Assembly: GCA_905221605.1 (NCBI GenBank)
Contig: CAJNDS010002790.1
Location: 198,501 to 262,500, forward strand
Length of the DNA: 64,000 nucleotides
Direction of reading: 5' to 3'
From: Symbiodinium natans
Taxonomy: Eukaryota; Sar; Dinophyceae; Suessiales; Symbiodiniaceae
In this document: piece after piece, positions 43,701-54,900 of the stretch
Layout: every line of letters starts with the position of its first letter
How positions within the stretch are numbered: the stretch's first letter is position 1
The notes under the pieces: generated by a model
What the model was told of the DNA's origin: nothing
The model's database searches: none
What the model saw: the letters and a program-made list of their open reading frames with translations, nothing else
Program-made: the position numbers and the translations under genes

Positions 43701-46700
43701 TGAAACGGAAGCGGCCAAGAACATGCAGATCGCTCAGCTGTAGCTAGTAGCCTACGATGCTCCAATGTCATCATTAGTCATGAGGGTCGTCTGGCTGCGA
43801 GAATTGTGTGATGTCGCATGTACTCAGGGGAAACCACCTGCTGGTAGCAATGAAACAGGATGTCTTGGATGAGGTGGTCATTGCACTGCATCGATATCGC
43901 AAGATAGATGTTGCCGGAACCCACTACAGTGTTAATAACCCTGAGCCCATAACCCGCGCAGGCTGCGAAAGTCCGAGTTGCCCGTGATGCGGCCCAGCTT
44001 GCCCTGGACAGCGAACAGGCTCGGCGCATGCCTAGGCTGCGCGCCGTTAATTTATGGTATGGAGTTTAGATCTCTAGAGGGTTCTGGGTAAACCCGAACT
44101 CCCCTTTTTCCCAGAATTAGCTTTTTCGAAACCGGGGTAGGGTTCAGGGTGTAGTCATGGTTATTAGGGTTTATAAGATTATAGGGTTTATAGGTTTATA
44201 GGGATTATTTTTTAGGGTTTATAGGGATAAGGGTTTAGATTATATATAGGGTTCACACGCGCTAAGTATATGTAGGGTTTATGATAAGAGGTTATTTAAA
44301 ACCCTTATACCCTTAACCCTTATAAACCCTAAACCCTTAACCCTAATTAACCCTAAACCCTATAAACCCTAATAAACCCTAAACCCTAATAATAAACCCT
44401 AAACCCTAATTAAACCCTAGACCCTAAACCCTTAAAAGGCCTAAACCCTAAACTTCGGGTTTAAGTTTATTGAATTTCAGGAGGGTTGATAACATTATAT
44501 TATTTTGCTAGGCGTTCTAACCCCCAAACCAGAATATAATTATATGCCTGTTTCCAGAAGGGATATATGCGATTGTTGGTTTATAGGGTTTATAATTATA
44601 TAGGTGTTTAAAATATCGGGTTTACCGGTTCATATCTATTATTAATAGGGTTTGATGAAAAGGGTCATGTATGGGGTTTAGGGCTCTATGTGCGCAGGTG
44701 GACACCCTACCTGACCTGACTACGGAGCTTCTGAAGACTTGTGACACGTACGACAAACAGTACAGGAAGTTCCTGAAGGGTGGCAAGTAGCAACATAGCG
44801 TACGAGATGTGTGTACATGCGCTATCCCCTGTTCGATTGCTTGTAAGCTCACATGTATCGCAACTTGCTACTGGCTGCTCTTCGAAAATTTTGAACATCT
44901 TTCGCTTTTGCTCTGACACACCAGGGCTAACCTTGATGCACATGTCAGCAGCTATATATCTATCCGGGTCCACGATATACGTGGAGCAGAAGGTTTGCAT
45001 CACCAGTCGTGGTGCTGTGCTGGGAAGACACCCGGGCCGGGCCATAGCTACATTACACAAACTGCGTTTTGCTTTTGCGTTGACCACCACTATTGCCGGC
45101 GTAGGTGCCAGTGGGCTATGCACAGCCTAGCAACTGTGTGCTGCTTAGCGCACCTTCTTGCTGCGAGTTTGGCACAACTTCGAAAGCCGGATCCCGGATG
45201 AGAAAAATCACGAGCCTGCGCCATTTGTGACCTAGGGGTCATTCTAATTTATAATCGCTCCAATTGCAATGCAATTTCGCCAGGTGAGCATAGCGATGGT
45301 GAATCGTCTGAATCGCCGAAAGGCCTGCTGCAGCACATGCTGGAGAAGATTTCGGACGGGGAATCCTGGCTACGCAGCACTGTACATTCTGTGCCTAATT
45401 TGCAACTTCGAATCTATTAAAAAAAACTGCGCACGTGTGTCTTCTTAATGTGACACCGATGAAGCTGAGGAAGCCAGCGTCACCGAAGTCATGCAGGATG
45501 CACGCAGTGGCTACGAGGACATGGTACTTGTAAACATGGCGCGCGTGTACACGCGCAGGTACTTTCAAACGTGCAGCGCAGCATGTGCGCCCTTTTAATA
45601 GTATATCCTTGCAGGAGGCCAGCGGGCGTTTCAAGGGCAAGGTTGTGTCCAAACTGATGAAGTACAAGCCTGGCAACTTTGCGCGAAATTTCTTCAAGAA
45701 TGTCAATGTGCCCCTGGAGCCTGGGTGTGTCACCCTATCGGGATGTTAAAGTAGATCGAGACCCTACACAGGGAAGATATAATATAATCTGAAACCCCTA
45801 GCACCCTACAAACCCTTTAAAATTTTTTGTTCCCTGATGAACTTCTTATAAGCCCTATTGATCCAAGCCACTTGTCACCTTCCATTCCGCGTCTCCTTAG
45901 CTCAGGAACCCACGAATGTGGCTGTTCCAGTCTGGGAATTTGCTGATGGAAAGTGGCAAGTTGTCCAAACAACGATCCCTGTCTTGGATGTACACGAGCT
46001 GCTGGCCTACACGTATCACCAGCTGAAACTACGATGCCCCAAGGAGAAAGTTCAGGAGTATTGGCAACATCTTAAGTCGGTTAACATGCCCTTTGCCGCT
46101 TCCCATCCTGGCAGCTCCGAGCATGTGCCTTTCAGCCTCTACGGGGACGAGTGTTGCTTGGGTGACCCGAAGGACAAGGTGACTGCCATGTTCCTTACGC
46201 TGACTCTTTTCAGGCCGAAACGTGTAAGGCTTGGTCACTTCTTACTGTTTGCCATGAAGGACCAGGACATGGTTCATGAAGGCCTTGCAACAATGGGCCC
46301 GATCTTGGAACATCTCGTTTGGAGTTCCAATCTGGCTTTTGGAGGGAGATGGCCAAGCTGCGATGCGAGTGGCAAGGATCTCCCAGCAGCAAAGGCTCGC
46401 TTGGCGGGCCAGTGGCTCGCAGATGGCACAAGGTTCGCCTGCTGCGAGCTTAAGGGTGATTGGAAGTGGCATGAGCGGGTACTTCGACTTCGACACACGC
46501 CTGTCTCTATGAAGTGCTGCTTCCAATGTGATGCGGTTGCCGACGACTCCTCCCCGAACAAGTATTATGATACTCCAGATGCTCATGATGCTCGCAACCC
46601 GGGGTGGGTTTCTACGGAAGTTACGACTTCGCAGTTCATCACCCAGAAACTGCGGCCTGGTACTTTGAGCCCCTTGCACTGTACATGTGTGTCGGAGTAG

Positions 46701-48511
46701 ATCGATAAATTTGTTTTGCAACACAACATGACCCCGAGCGCCAGATCCCAATGAATACATGATTAGGTCCATTGCTGCTGCTGCGCGGCTTCGATTTGTC
46801 GATGGTCAAGTTCTGTTCAATGCACGTGAACAATCTAGGGCTGGTGCAGACAGCCAACGGAGGAGCAATGTGTTTCGGCTCTATTGCAAGCAAGGTTTGT
46901 ACTAATATTACAGGGTTAGCGTCTAGGCTAGGGTTGTGGATATACCATTTGATCGGACGTGTTTTTGAAACAACCCCCGCGCACGCCTGTGCCCAGGAAG
47001 GCATTACTGGATGCTGGGAGCTTCGGGAACACGGACCAATCATTGCCGGAGCTGCTCTCCTTCGCCTTTCAGGAATTTAAACTATGGAGGAAACGCAACG
47101 CTGTACCTTGCTCTCAGAAACGCTTCCAAGAGGGCCATATCAAGAAGAAGGTGCATGGGTATTACTTTACGGCCAAAGCGTACAATGGACGAATCATTTT
47201 GGACTTTCTTGCAGAACGATGCTTGGAGGTAGCTCAGGCAAACCCTGGGGACGCCAAGCTAGCCCTAGTCTCGGTGGCCATGAGCCTCTGCTACAATATG
47301 CTATACAATTTACAGATGTGTTTCGGGCTAACCCTTATAAACCCTAAACCCAAAACCCTAAACCCTAAACCCCATAATATATGTGCGACCCAACCATTCT
47401 TAGAATATGTTTAAACCTGTTCGTGACTGCTAGGGCCTTCCAATTCATGGGTTTGGTGGCTTTGGGGCGGCTATGTGGTTTCTCAACTCGAGACCCAAAT
47501 TTACAAACAAAAACCAGATCCCACCCTGAAAAGGACTTCCTATGCCCGCTTCTTTGGCCTGCTGGAGCGCGGCCAAAGATATCTGCAGCTGGCACGCCAT
47601 AGCTTCAGATCAGCTTTGTGGGTTTGGGCTTTTATGTTTTCAGGTCTTTGGTCAAACTGAAGGAGGAGTGGGAGGGGCCCTGCTGCTCAGGACACAAGCG
47701 GAGGCCGACGAGCTCTATGCAACTGGTATGATGTTTCTTCGATGCCATCGAAGACTCACAGCCATATCTATGAGGTGGGGCTGCTTCGGTCGTAGATGGA
47801 GGAGATAACCCAACCTGCACTTTAAGAGCGCTTGTGCTTGCTTCCTCAGGGATGGCGACTTGGCTTGGGTGATGAAACCGAAGTTCCACGTGTCCTGCTT
47901 GCATCTGGTATACGTTTTCTTTGAGGTCATGATGAGGACTGCCCAGCTGCAGTGTCTCGCTGATTTAGGGTTTCGGGTTTAGGGTTTAGGGTTTAGGATT
48001 AGGGTTTAGGGTTTAGGGTTTAGGGTTTAGGGTTTAGGGTTTAGGGTTTAGGGTTTAGGGTTTAGGGTTTAGGGTTTGGGGATTTGCTAATGAGGCGATG
48101 ATGCACCTCCTGCGAGAACTTAAGCGCTGGAGTGACTTGGATCAATACAAACTCTAAACCTGAATAAGCCCATAAAGAAGAACAATAAAAACCCTAAATT
48201 CCAAAACCCTTTTTACAGCAGGCCTCGGGCATTCCTAAACCATACTAACCCTCAACCCTATAATAGCCTACATTGCAATGTTTTTCTTATCTTTCACCTG
48301 CAGTCTGCTGCAGCCAAGGGTATAATATTCGATATACTCACTGCTTTGCCGGGGAAGATTCTATGGGATGGGTCAAGAGTTCGATCCTCAGTAATGGTCC
48401 TGTGCACGTTTTGAATTGAATACTGCCATCAAAGTAAAGTCAAACCTTTCTACTCAGGGACGGCTTGTCAAGCACCTCGATCAGCTCGCAGCTTTGGGGC
48501 TTGGATGTTGA
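39431..48511 (+). CDS. Long multi-exon gene with SPGKR repeats and a possible transposase-derived C-terminal half
   Basis: Proposed start ATG 39431 ([20 protein letters not shown]). About twenty exons follow: 39565-39761 (Pro/Thr-rich), 39852, 40052, 41354-42283 (Trp-rich, then SPGKR repeats), 42406-42710, 42852-43190 (acidic then Lys-rich), 43516, 43654, 43962, 44698, 45284, 45614, 45901-46659, 46767-46894, 46997-47310, 47642, 47850, 48314 and 48458, with a TGA at 48509. The second half has [21 protein letters not shown], a CCFQC zinc-knuckle-like motif, [19 protein letters not shown] and [16 protein letters not shown] associate this order with an abundant Symbiodinium family that may derive from a TNP2/Plavaka-like transposase. 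An in-frame TGA at 41531-41533 breaks the large exon, so the copy may be a pseudogene. Confidence 0.65.
40405..40875. repeat. (TA)n-rich intronic stretch
   Basis: Many alternating TA runs with short interruptions. The frames rich in Tyr and Ile here are artefacts. Confidence 0.9.
40940..41165. repeat. Clustered G homopolymers
   Basis: G runs of 18 or more nt at about 40950, 41037-41060 and onward, broken by AT or ATT. Intronic in the plus-strand gene, just upstream of the large exon. Confidence 0.9.
41354..42283 (+). CDS. Large exon: Trp-rich segment and SPGKR repeats, with one in-frame TGA
   Basis: From the CCCAG acceptor: [20 protein letters not shown] and on to KPNWSS, then TGA (41531-41533), then in the same frame [40 protein letters not shown] and a helical [18 protein letters not shown]. 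After that comes a Ser/Glu/Lys region with about a dozen SPGK(R/K) pentapeptide repeats (42085-42245), ending at CCATGCCAG|GTACAT. The Trp-rich block right after the TGA shows the frame is genuine. Confidence 0.7.
42406..42710 (+). CDS. Exon with conserved FENWL / RKWYTRAEL helix
   Basis: CTTAG acceptor. It reads [20 protein letters not shown], then [40 protein letters not shown] and [12 protein letters not shown], ending CAG. Matches a domain I recall in the same dinoflagellate family just upstream of an acidic Q-Y-L-x-L segment, which follows here at 42852. Confidence 0.7.
43205..43455. repeat. Telomere-like array in a plus-gene intron
   Basis: TTTAGGG with TTATAA spacers (AGGGTTTATAAGGGTTTAGG). 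Together with 44150-44470 and 47960-48080 it is among the few such stretches in the plus block. Confidence 0.85.
45901..46659 (+). CDS. Largest exon of the transposase-like half
   Basis: TCCTTAG acceptor, 253 codons, P-G|GTACTT donor. Landmarks: [75 protein letters not shown] and MKCCFQCDA. The C-C-x-x-C cluster suggests zinc binding. The next exon continues in phase as [11 protein letters not shown]. Role inferred only. Confidence 0.75.
46767..47310 (+). CDS. Two exons continuing the transposase-like half
   Basis: 46767-46894: [20 protein letters not shown] then [19 protein letters not shown], donor GTTTGT. 46997 onward: [40 protein letters not shown], then [20 protein letters not shown]. 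Order and motifs agree with the same family. Confidence 0.65.
47963..48078. repeat. TTTAGGG array in a late intron of the second plus gene
   Basis: About fifteen TTTAGGG units, with a few variants, between exons at about 47850 and 48314. Confidence 0.95.
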
Positions 48512-48944
48512 AGATGGGGCGCATCAAAATGCTGGTCTCCAAGCATCGTTTGAAGCCGATTCTTGGCAACAATCTATGTGGCTTCAAGGGGTGCTTTCGT
48601 GATCGTGATAAGTCCAAGCTCCGAGGAGAATCGTGAAAGCTGGATGGCGCCGATGAGCAGATCTCAACCGGAATGTGTGAGAAAAAGGATGCTTATAGCA
48701 CGACTTTGTCAGCTCGGAACCCACACTTTCAAAGGTCCCCCAATTCTTTGCCCTTGACGCAACTTACGCGTCAAACCTGAAGGTCATGCAACCTCCTCGC
48801 TAAACCAGCATGTTAGATTTACAGGGCTATACTCTGAACGCTAAACCCTAAACCCTATAAACCCTAAATCCTAAACCCTAAACCCTAAACCGCACTTGCA
48901 AAACCCTTCTCCGCCCCACGTACTAAACAGAGCCTCGTGCACAC

Positions 48945-48987
48945 CTTTCGGAAAAGTCATCTTGAGCTTGGCCAGCTGGCAGTGGAC
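48945..48987 (-). CDS. Exon HCQLAKLKMTFPK
   Basis: CTCTAG acceptor and GTGTGC donor. Last exon detected before the convergent plus gene, whose stop is at about 48511. Confidence 0.55.
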
Positions 48988-51900
48988 CTAGAGCGGCTGA
49001 GTGTGTTAGGGCCTTTAGGGTTTAGTGCTTAGGGTTTAGGGAATAGGGCGTCTAGGGCCTTTAGGGCGTTTGCAGTAGGGCCCTGTGGGTTTTGGGCTTT
49101 GGGTGGCAAACCCACATCCCCAACCCTAGGCCCTAAATCCTAAAACTTACGAGGCCCTCAACCCCGTTGAGGGGGCTGTTGGCAGCTAAAGCGTGTTCTT
49201 GTAGTGGTTTCGTTTAGTAGGGAAGGGCTTTTGGTTCCCCCGCCCCTACGCCACCCCCCCCCCCCCGCCCCCAAACCTTCTGCATACGATCCTGGCTTCG
49301 CCACCCCTGTACCAAACCTAAGCTATTCAGGGTTGTTGGATTTCGGGCATGTACCTTCGCCCCTCAGCCCATAGTCCTTCATCACCAACGATACTCCGAT
49401 AGTTCGTACTGCAATTCCCAATACAAAGACTCTGCAGCAGGCCACCGACAAAGCGGGGGATCTGCCTAAACCCTACCCTAAATCCTCAACCCTAAACCCT
49501 AAACCCTGAACCCTGAAACCCTAAACCCTAAACCCTGCCCCCTAACCTTGGTGCCTTCTGGGGCTCCTCTTCTTCTGGCGGAGCCTTATAATTAGGGTTA
49601 CCCCTAAAGGGATCACACCTTAGGTAAACAAACCGGGCAAGTCGGCACGACAAGAAAGAAGGGCTTCCACATTGGATCAACAGGACAAGTCAAGGACCCA
49701 GAGAGCCCAAGACCCCTTGATTAAGGAATATGCCTTAAATCATATTACGGATCCCTTCATGAATTGAGTATATTCCTTAATTAAGGTGTATTGATTCTTG
49801 GGCTTCGGATTTTCGGATTTAGCGTCGTTCTGCCTTCCTTCCGTACCTTCCACTTGGGCGCTACCTGGTTCTTTGCCGAAGGGCATTCCGAACTTAAGGT
49901 TCCGAACATCCTCATATGGTTTAGGGTTTAGGCTTTAGGGTTTAGGGTTTAGGATACTATGTCCGTCGCAAAGGCCACGAAGACTAGCGAATCCCTTGTC
50001 CTGGTGCCCAAAAACACCCTGAACCCCTAGACCACAAACTTCAGATAAAGCATGACCGAGGTGTCGGCTGAGGCTAACTGGCCTGTGACATCCAGCCTGG
50101 GCCGTGTGCCGGGTGTGGTAGAGGTTAATGGGGGTTAGAGATATTGAAGGGGATGAGGTACTATTTAGGGCTGAGGGATACCGGTCGATGTTCTTTGGTT
50201 ATCCGTATATAGATTCAGCTTCCGGACTAATCGCTTCCCCCTAATACTACACCCCACCCCAATTTTAAATATTTTCCGGGCACTCCCAGCACCCAGCCCC
50301 ATACTAAACGTGTTTGAGAATTGGGGGGGGGGGGGGGGTTGCTGGCCTCCGCCCTTGAGTTGAGCCATTTGGGTTGTCAATTAGGCTTTAGGGCTAAGGC
50401 TCAGAGGGTTTTCAGGGTTCAGGGCTTAAGGCTGAAGGCTCAGGGCTCAGAGGGTTTAATTCGGGTTTAGGGACTAAGGCTAAACCCTAACTGAAGCCAG
50501 ACCCCCAAACTCCCGACCCTATGCTCTCTCCTTCTCCTCCCAGGCCTCGGATTCCAGGTTTTACGGTTTGGGCCCCCCCCCAATTTTGAATATTTGTCCG
50601 GCCGAGGCAAATTTTAGAATTGCGGGGGGATTTAGCATTGGCGGAGGGAATTAAACCGAAACCCTAGCCCAATGGCTGAAACTTTGAACCCAACCCTGAA
50701 ACCCTGAAATTTTATCTAAACCCCGACACCCTAAACCCTAAACCCTGAACCCTAAACCCTAAACCCTGGGTCCCGCGCTCAATTGGCACCTTCGCTTCGG
50801 GCTTCGGCTTTGGGCGCGCGGGCGGCAGCTGCAAGGGGGCGGCCACGGGAACTACGAGCGGCTGCCTGGGCTTCTCGCTGAGGGCTTCAATGTCCCCCCC
50901 GTTTAGGGTTTAGGGTTTAGGGCTTAGGGTTTAGGGTATATAAGGGTTTAGGGTTTAGGGTTCAGGGTTTAGGGTTTAGGGTTTACGGTTTCGGGTTTAG
51001 GGTTTACATCTTCGGATATCCCTCTAGAAGGGGTATAGAGAGACACAAGGATCCTTATTCCCCTAGGATGAGCCAGTAAGTAGCACGGCATAGGAACGCA
51101 CTTGGCCTTTGAAGCACCCCTAAACTCCCCGAACCTAGAGCCTCCAAACACCTAAGCTGGGCCAAAACAACAAAGTTTGGGCTCTAAGTATAGTTACCCA
51201 ACTTAGAACGATATAGGTAGGGTTCTCAGCACCCTAAACAAGCTCATAAGTATAGTTGCCATACTTCTAACCCTACGTAAAACCGTATAACTACCCATGA
51301 GCCTGCAAGTATCTTGGCTGCACTCGGAAGGGTAGCTATAAAGTAATTTTTTAGCTGCCATATTGGTAAACCCAAGAAACCAAAAAAGGCTAAGTATCTT
51401 AAGTTACAGTAACTTACTTCTCCAATGACCAAGGGGAAAAAAGGTTAAACTTTAATATTCCTACTAAAAAAGGAAACCCAAAAAGTTTAAAGTTCAGCTA
51501 AAGGCGAAGTAAGGTAAAGCACCACAAAGGCGTGACCTTCGAAGCGGGCCGCAGGACCACCTCCCTCAGTGGCTTCCTCGGCGAGCGCCGCTCCGGCTCC
51601 CTCGGGGCAACCTCGACCTGGGAATCGTGAAGCTTTCCGGGCCCTAAACCCTAAAGCCTAAAGCCTGAAACCCTAAACCCTAAAACCCTAAAACCCTAAA
51701 ACCCTAAAACCCTGAAACCCTAAAACCCTAAAACCCTAAAACCCTAAAACCCTAAAACCCTAAAGCCCTAAAACCCTAAACCCTAAGAACCTTCCTTTCC
51801 AGGTTTCCGGTCATCCTTTCCTCCCAAATGTACCTTCTACAACGCCCCTCATGTACCGCAAGACGTTCGCCGGAGTGTTGGCTGCACTCAGAAGGGTAGC

Positions 51901-54900
51901 TATAAATTAAATTTGTAGCTGCCATATTCAGAAACCCAAGAAACCCCAAAAGGCTAAGGATCTAAAGTTACACTAAAGCACCAGAAAGGTTCGGGGTTTT
52001 GGTACGGTTGGTACGGTTTGCTGCGCATGCTGGGCTTTTCATAGGCAATCAAGGAAGTCGGAACCGATTGGTTCCCTGAAGGTGCTGGGGTACCCAGACC
52101 CAGAAGTCATTCCCTGCGTGCACCCTAAACCAATCCTTAGTTGGCGGCTCCTGGAACCCCCATCTTGGCCTCGTATTTGAAATCCCCCCCTTTCCCACCC
52201 TAAATCCTACCCCCCCACCCCGCTCACCCCATTACACAATCCTTGATTATTGCAATCAACTATTTCACTTGTTGCCGGCCTCCACCTCCTGGACCCTAAA
52301 CCCTAAACCCTAAACCCTAAACCCTAAACCCTAAACCCTGAACCCTGAACCCTAAACCCTAAACCCTGAACCCTGAACCCTGAACCCTGAACCCTGAACC
52401 CTAAGTACCTGGACCCGTAGGGAAGGAAAGGCTTCGGCCACAGAGCTTTGCCACGCTGCAACCGAGAGGCCACCGCCTTGGGCAGAGGCGGAGGCAGCGC
52501 ACTTTCGGCACTCTTCACCTGATATGAAGAGGTTTAGGGTTTAGGGTAATTAGGGTAATTAGGGTAATTAGGGTAATTAGGGTAATTAGGGTTTAGGGTT
52601 TAGGGTTTACGGTTTAGGTTTCAGAGGTCCTGGGGCCGCGGACCACCCGAAATGAGGGTTTTGCGGCAGAGTAGTGTTCTAAGAGTCCCCAGGCCTGATA
52701 CCGAAAACTCCGAGGCTACCAATACCCTCGCCCCCTTAGCTCAACAAAAAGCACCCTAAAACCCTGCACCCTACAGCCCCAAACGAAGTCTAAGCCCTAC
52801 ATACACCAACCCCTATAAGACCCTAAGACCCTAAACCCTAAGCCCCAAGCCCCAAGCCCTAAGCCCTAAACTCTAAACTCTGAACCCTAAACCCTAAACC
52901 CTGAACCCTGAACCCTAAACCCGAACTAAACCCCGAACCCTGCCCCCAGGGGACCCTAAAGCCCGGAGCCCCTGGCTGTGGCACCCACCTCAGCCTCGAA
53001 GGAGGCCCGCTGCTGCTCTGCCACTGCAAGCTCCTCCTCACAACTTTGCCTGGGAAGTCGGATTTCGGGTTTAGGGGTTAGGGTTTGGGGAGGTAAGGGT
53101 TCAGGGTTTAGGGTTAGGGTTTGGGGCTTAGGGTCGGGAGGTTCGGGCTTCCTAGGCCCTAGCACCTGGCCCCAAAACCCATAAAGATGGGGAGCCCTCA
53201 ACCAGTCCGGCCAATCTGTCGCTGCTCATCAACATGCGCCCAAACTGCCTAGAAGCCCCCCCCAAACAGCGTTTAGGGCTTAGGGTTGAAGGGTAAACCC
53301 TTGCCATGACGTTGCCGTTGCTATCGTCTCTTCTCTACACCGTGCCCATGGGAGGACCAGGCCGGTAGGTCTCCAAACAGGAGAGAACTGTTGCAATAAG
53401 GGTTTGTATGAGAGTTTTGGGGTTGAGAGTGCAGGGATTACACTAAACCCTAATAGAAGGGACCATCAGACCGCAAACCCTAAACCCTAAACGCTAAACC
53501 CCAAACCCTAAACCCTAAACCCTAAACCGAGAACTTGCAAAGCCACAGGCACAGCTCTGCCTCAAGCCGCGCGCGGCGGCCCACTTCTTCCAAGACCCGG
53601 GTCATCCAAAGGAGCAGCCGCCCACCTTGTTCAAGGGGCTTTGGGTTTAGGGTTTAGGGTTTAGGGTTTAGGGTTTAGGGTTTAGGGTTTAGGGTTTAGG
53701 GTTTAGGGTTTAAGGAAGTTACAGGGTCCGTAGACATGGGCTTCTAAGGCATTTTCGGGCTTCTAGGGTTTCTGGGTCCATAGGGCTTATCGGTTCAATA
53801 GGGTTAATAGGGTTTATAGGGTAGGGTAGTTACATGGTCCCTTAGTATGGGCCCTTGAAAGGGGACCCCTTACATACCCCCTATAGACCCTATACAATCC
53901 TAAACAAGACTCGTACCCCTGAGGTTGTATCCCTTAACATACTGCTCAGGGTTTAGGGTTTACGGTATCGAGTTTAGGGGTCCCGTGATTCGTCTAAGGG
54001 TAGTCACATGGTCCCTTCATATGAACCTTGAAAAAGGGGACCCCTTACATACCCTTTAAAACCTAGGGGGCCCATACCTACAAACCCTTTGAAAAGGGTA
54101 AGGGACCATACTAAGGGCCCGTGAAACTACCCTTAGACCGTTTTCAGGGCTCATGCCTAGACGAAACGAACCCCTAAAAGGGTTTATGGGCCGTATACCT
54201 TCATAGGAATTATAGTAGTATAGGGCATATGCCCCCCAATTTTCGGGTTCATCTGATCCTTAAGGACAGTGCCGCCCAGGCGCAGGGCTCGCTGGCGCGT
54301 GCGACCGTGGGCAGATCGAGGGGCGGCAGGGGGGCGCCCTTGGAGGCCAGGAGCTCTCGGAGCTGCAGCTCCTTGGTCAGCGTGCGGCGCAGCGTGGCGC
54401 GCGAGGCCATCCGCCCGCCCACGGCCGACTCCGGAGGCGGGTTCTCCGGCCTCGTGCTCGAGGAGTCGTCCGAGCCCGAGGGCCGCCGGTCTTCGGAGAT
54501 GCCCAGGTAGGTGCCAGCAACGTGGGACATCACGTGGGGCACCGAGGTCAGGACGGCCGTGTCGTAGTTGAGGATCCGGCCGATGAAGGAGTCATCTGCC
54601 AGCATCTTCTGGCATCTGACCCAGTCTTTGCGGTCGTCGAAGAAGCTGGTCGGGGACTTCCCCTGGAATCTGGAGGCATTCAAGAACCTTGGCTCTTGCC
54701 AAAAAAAGTCTCAACCCTAAACCCCAAGCCCTCAACCACACGCCTTAAATCCCAAAACCTACACCCTAAACCCTAAAACCTAAACCCTAAACCCTATAGC
54801 AAGGTCTGCAGGTAGTCTTACGGAGGTTCTCCCAAAAGGCCTGAAACACACATGTGACTTCTTGTGCTTTGGGGACCAGATGCACCCGAAAAAGGGGTTT

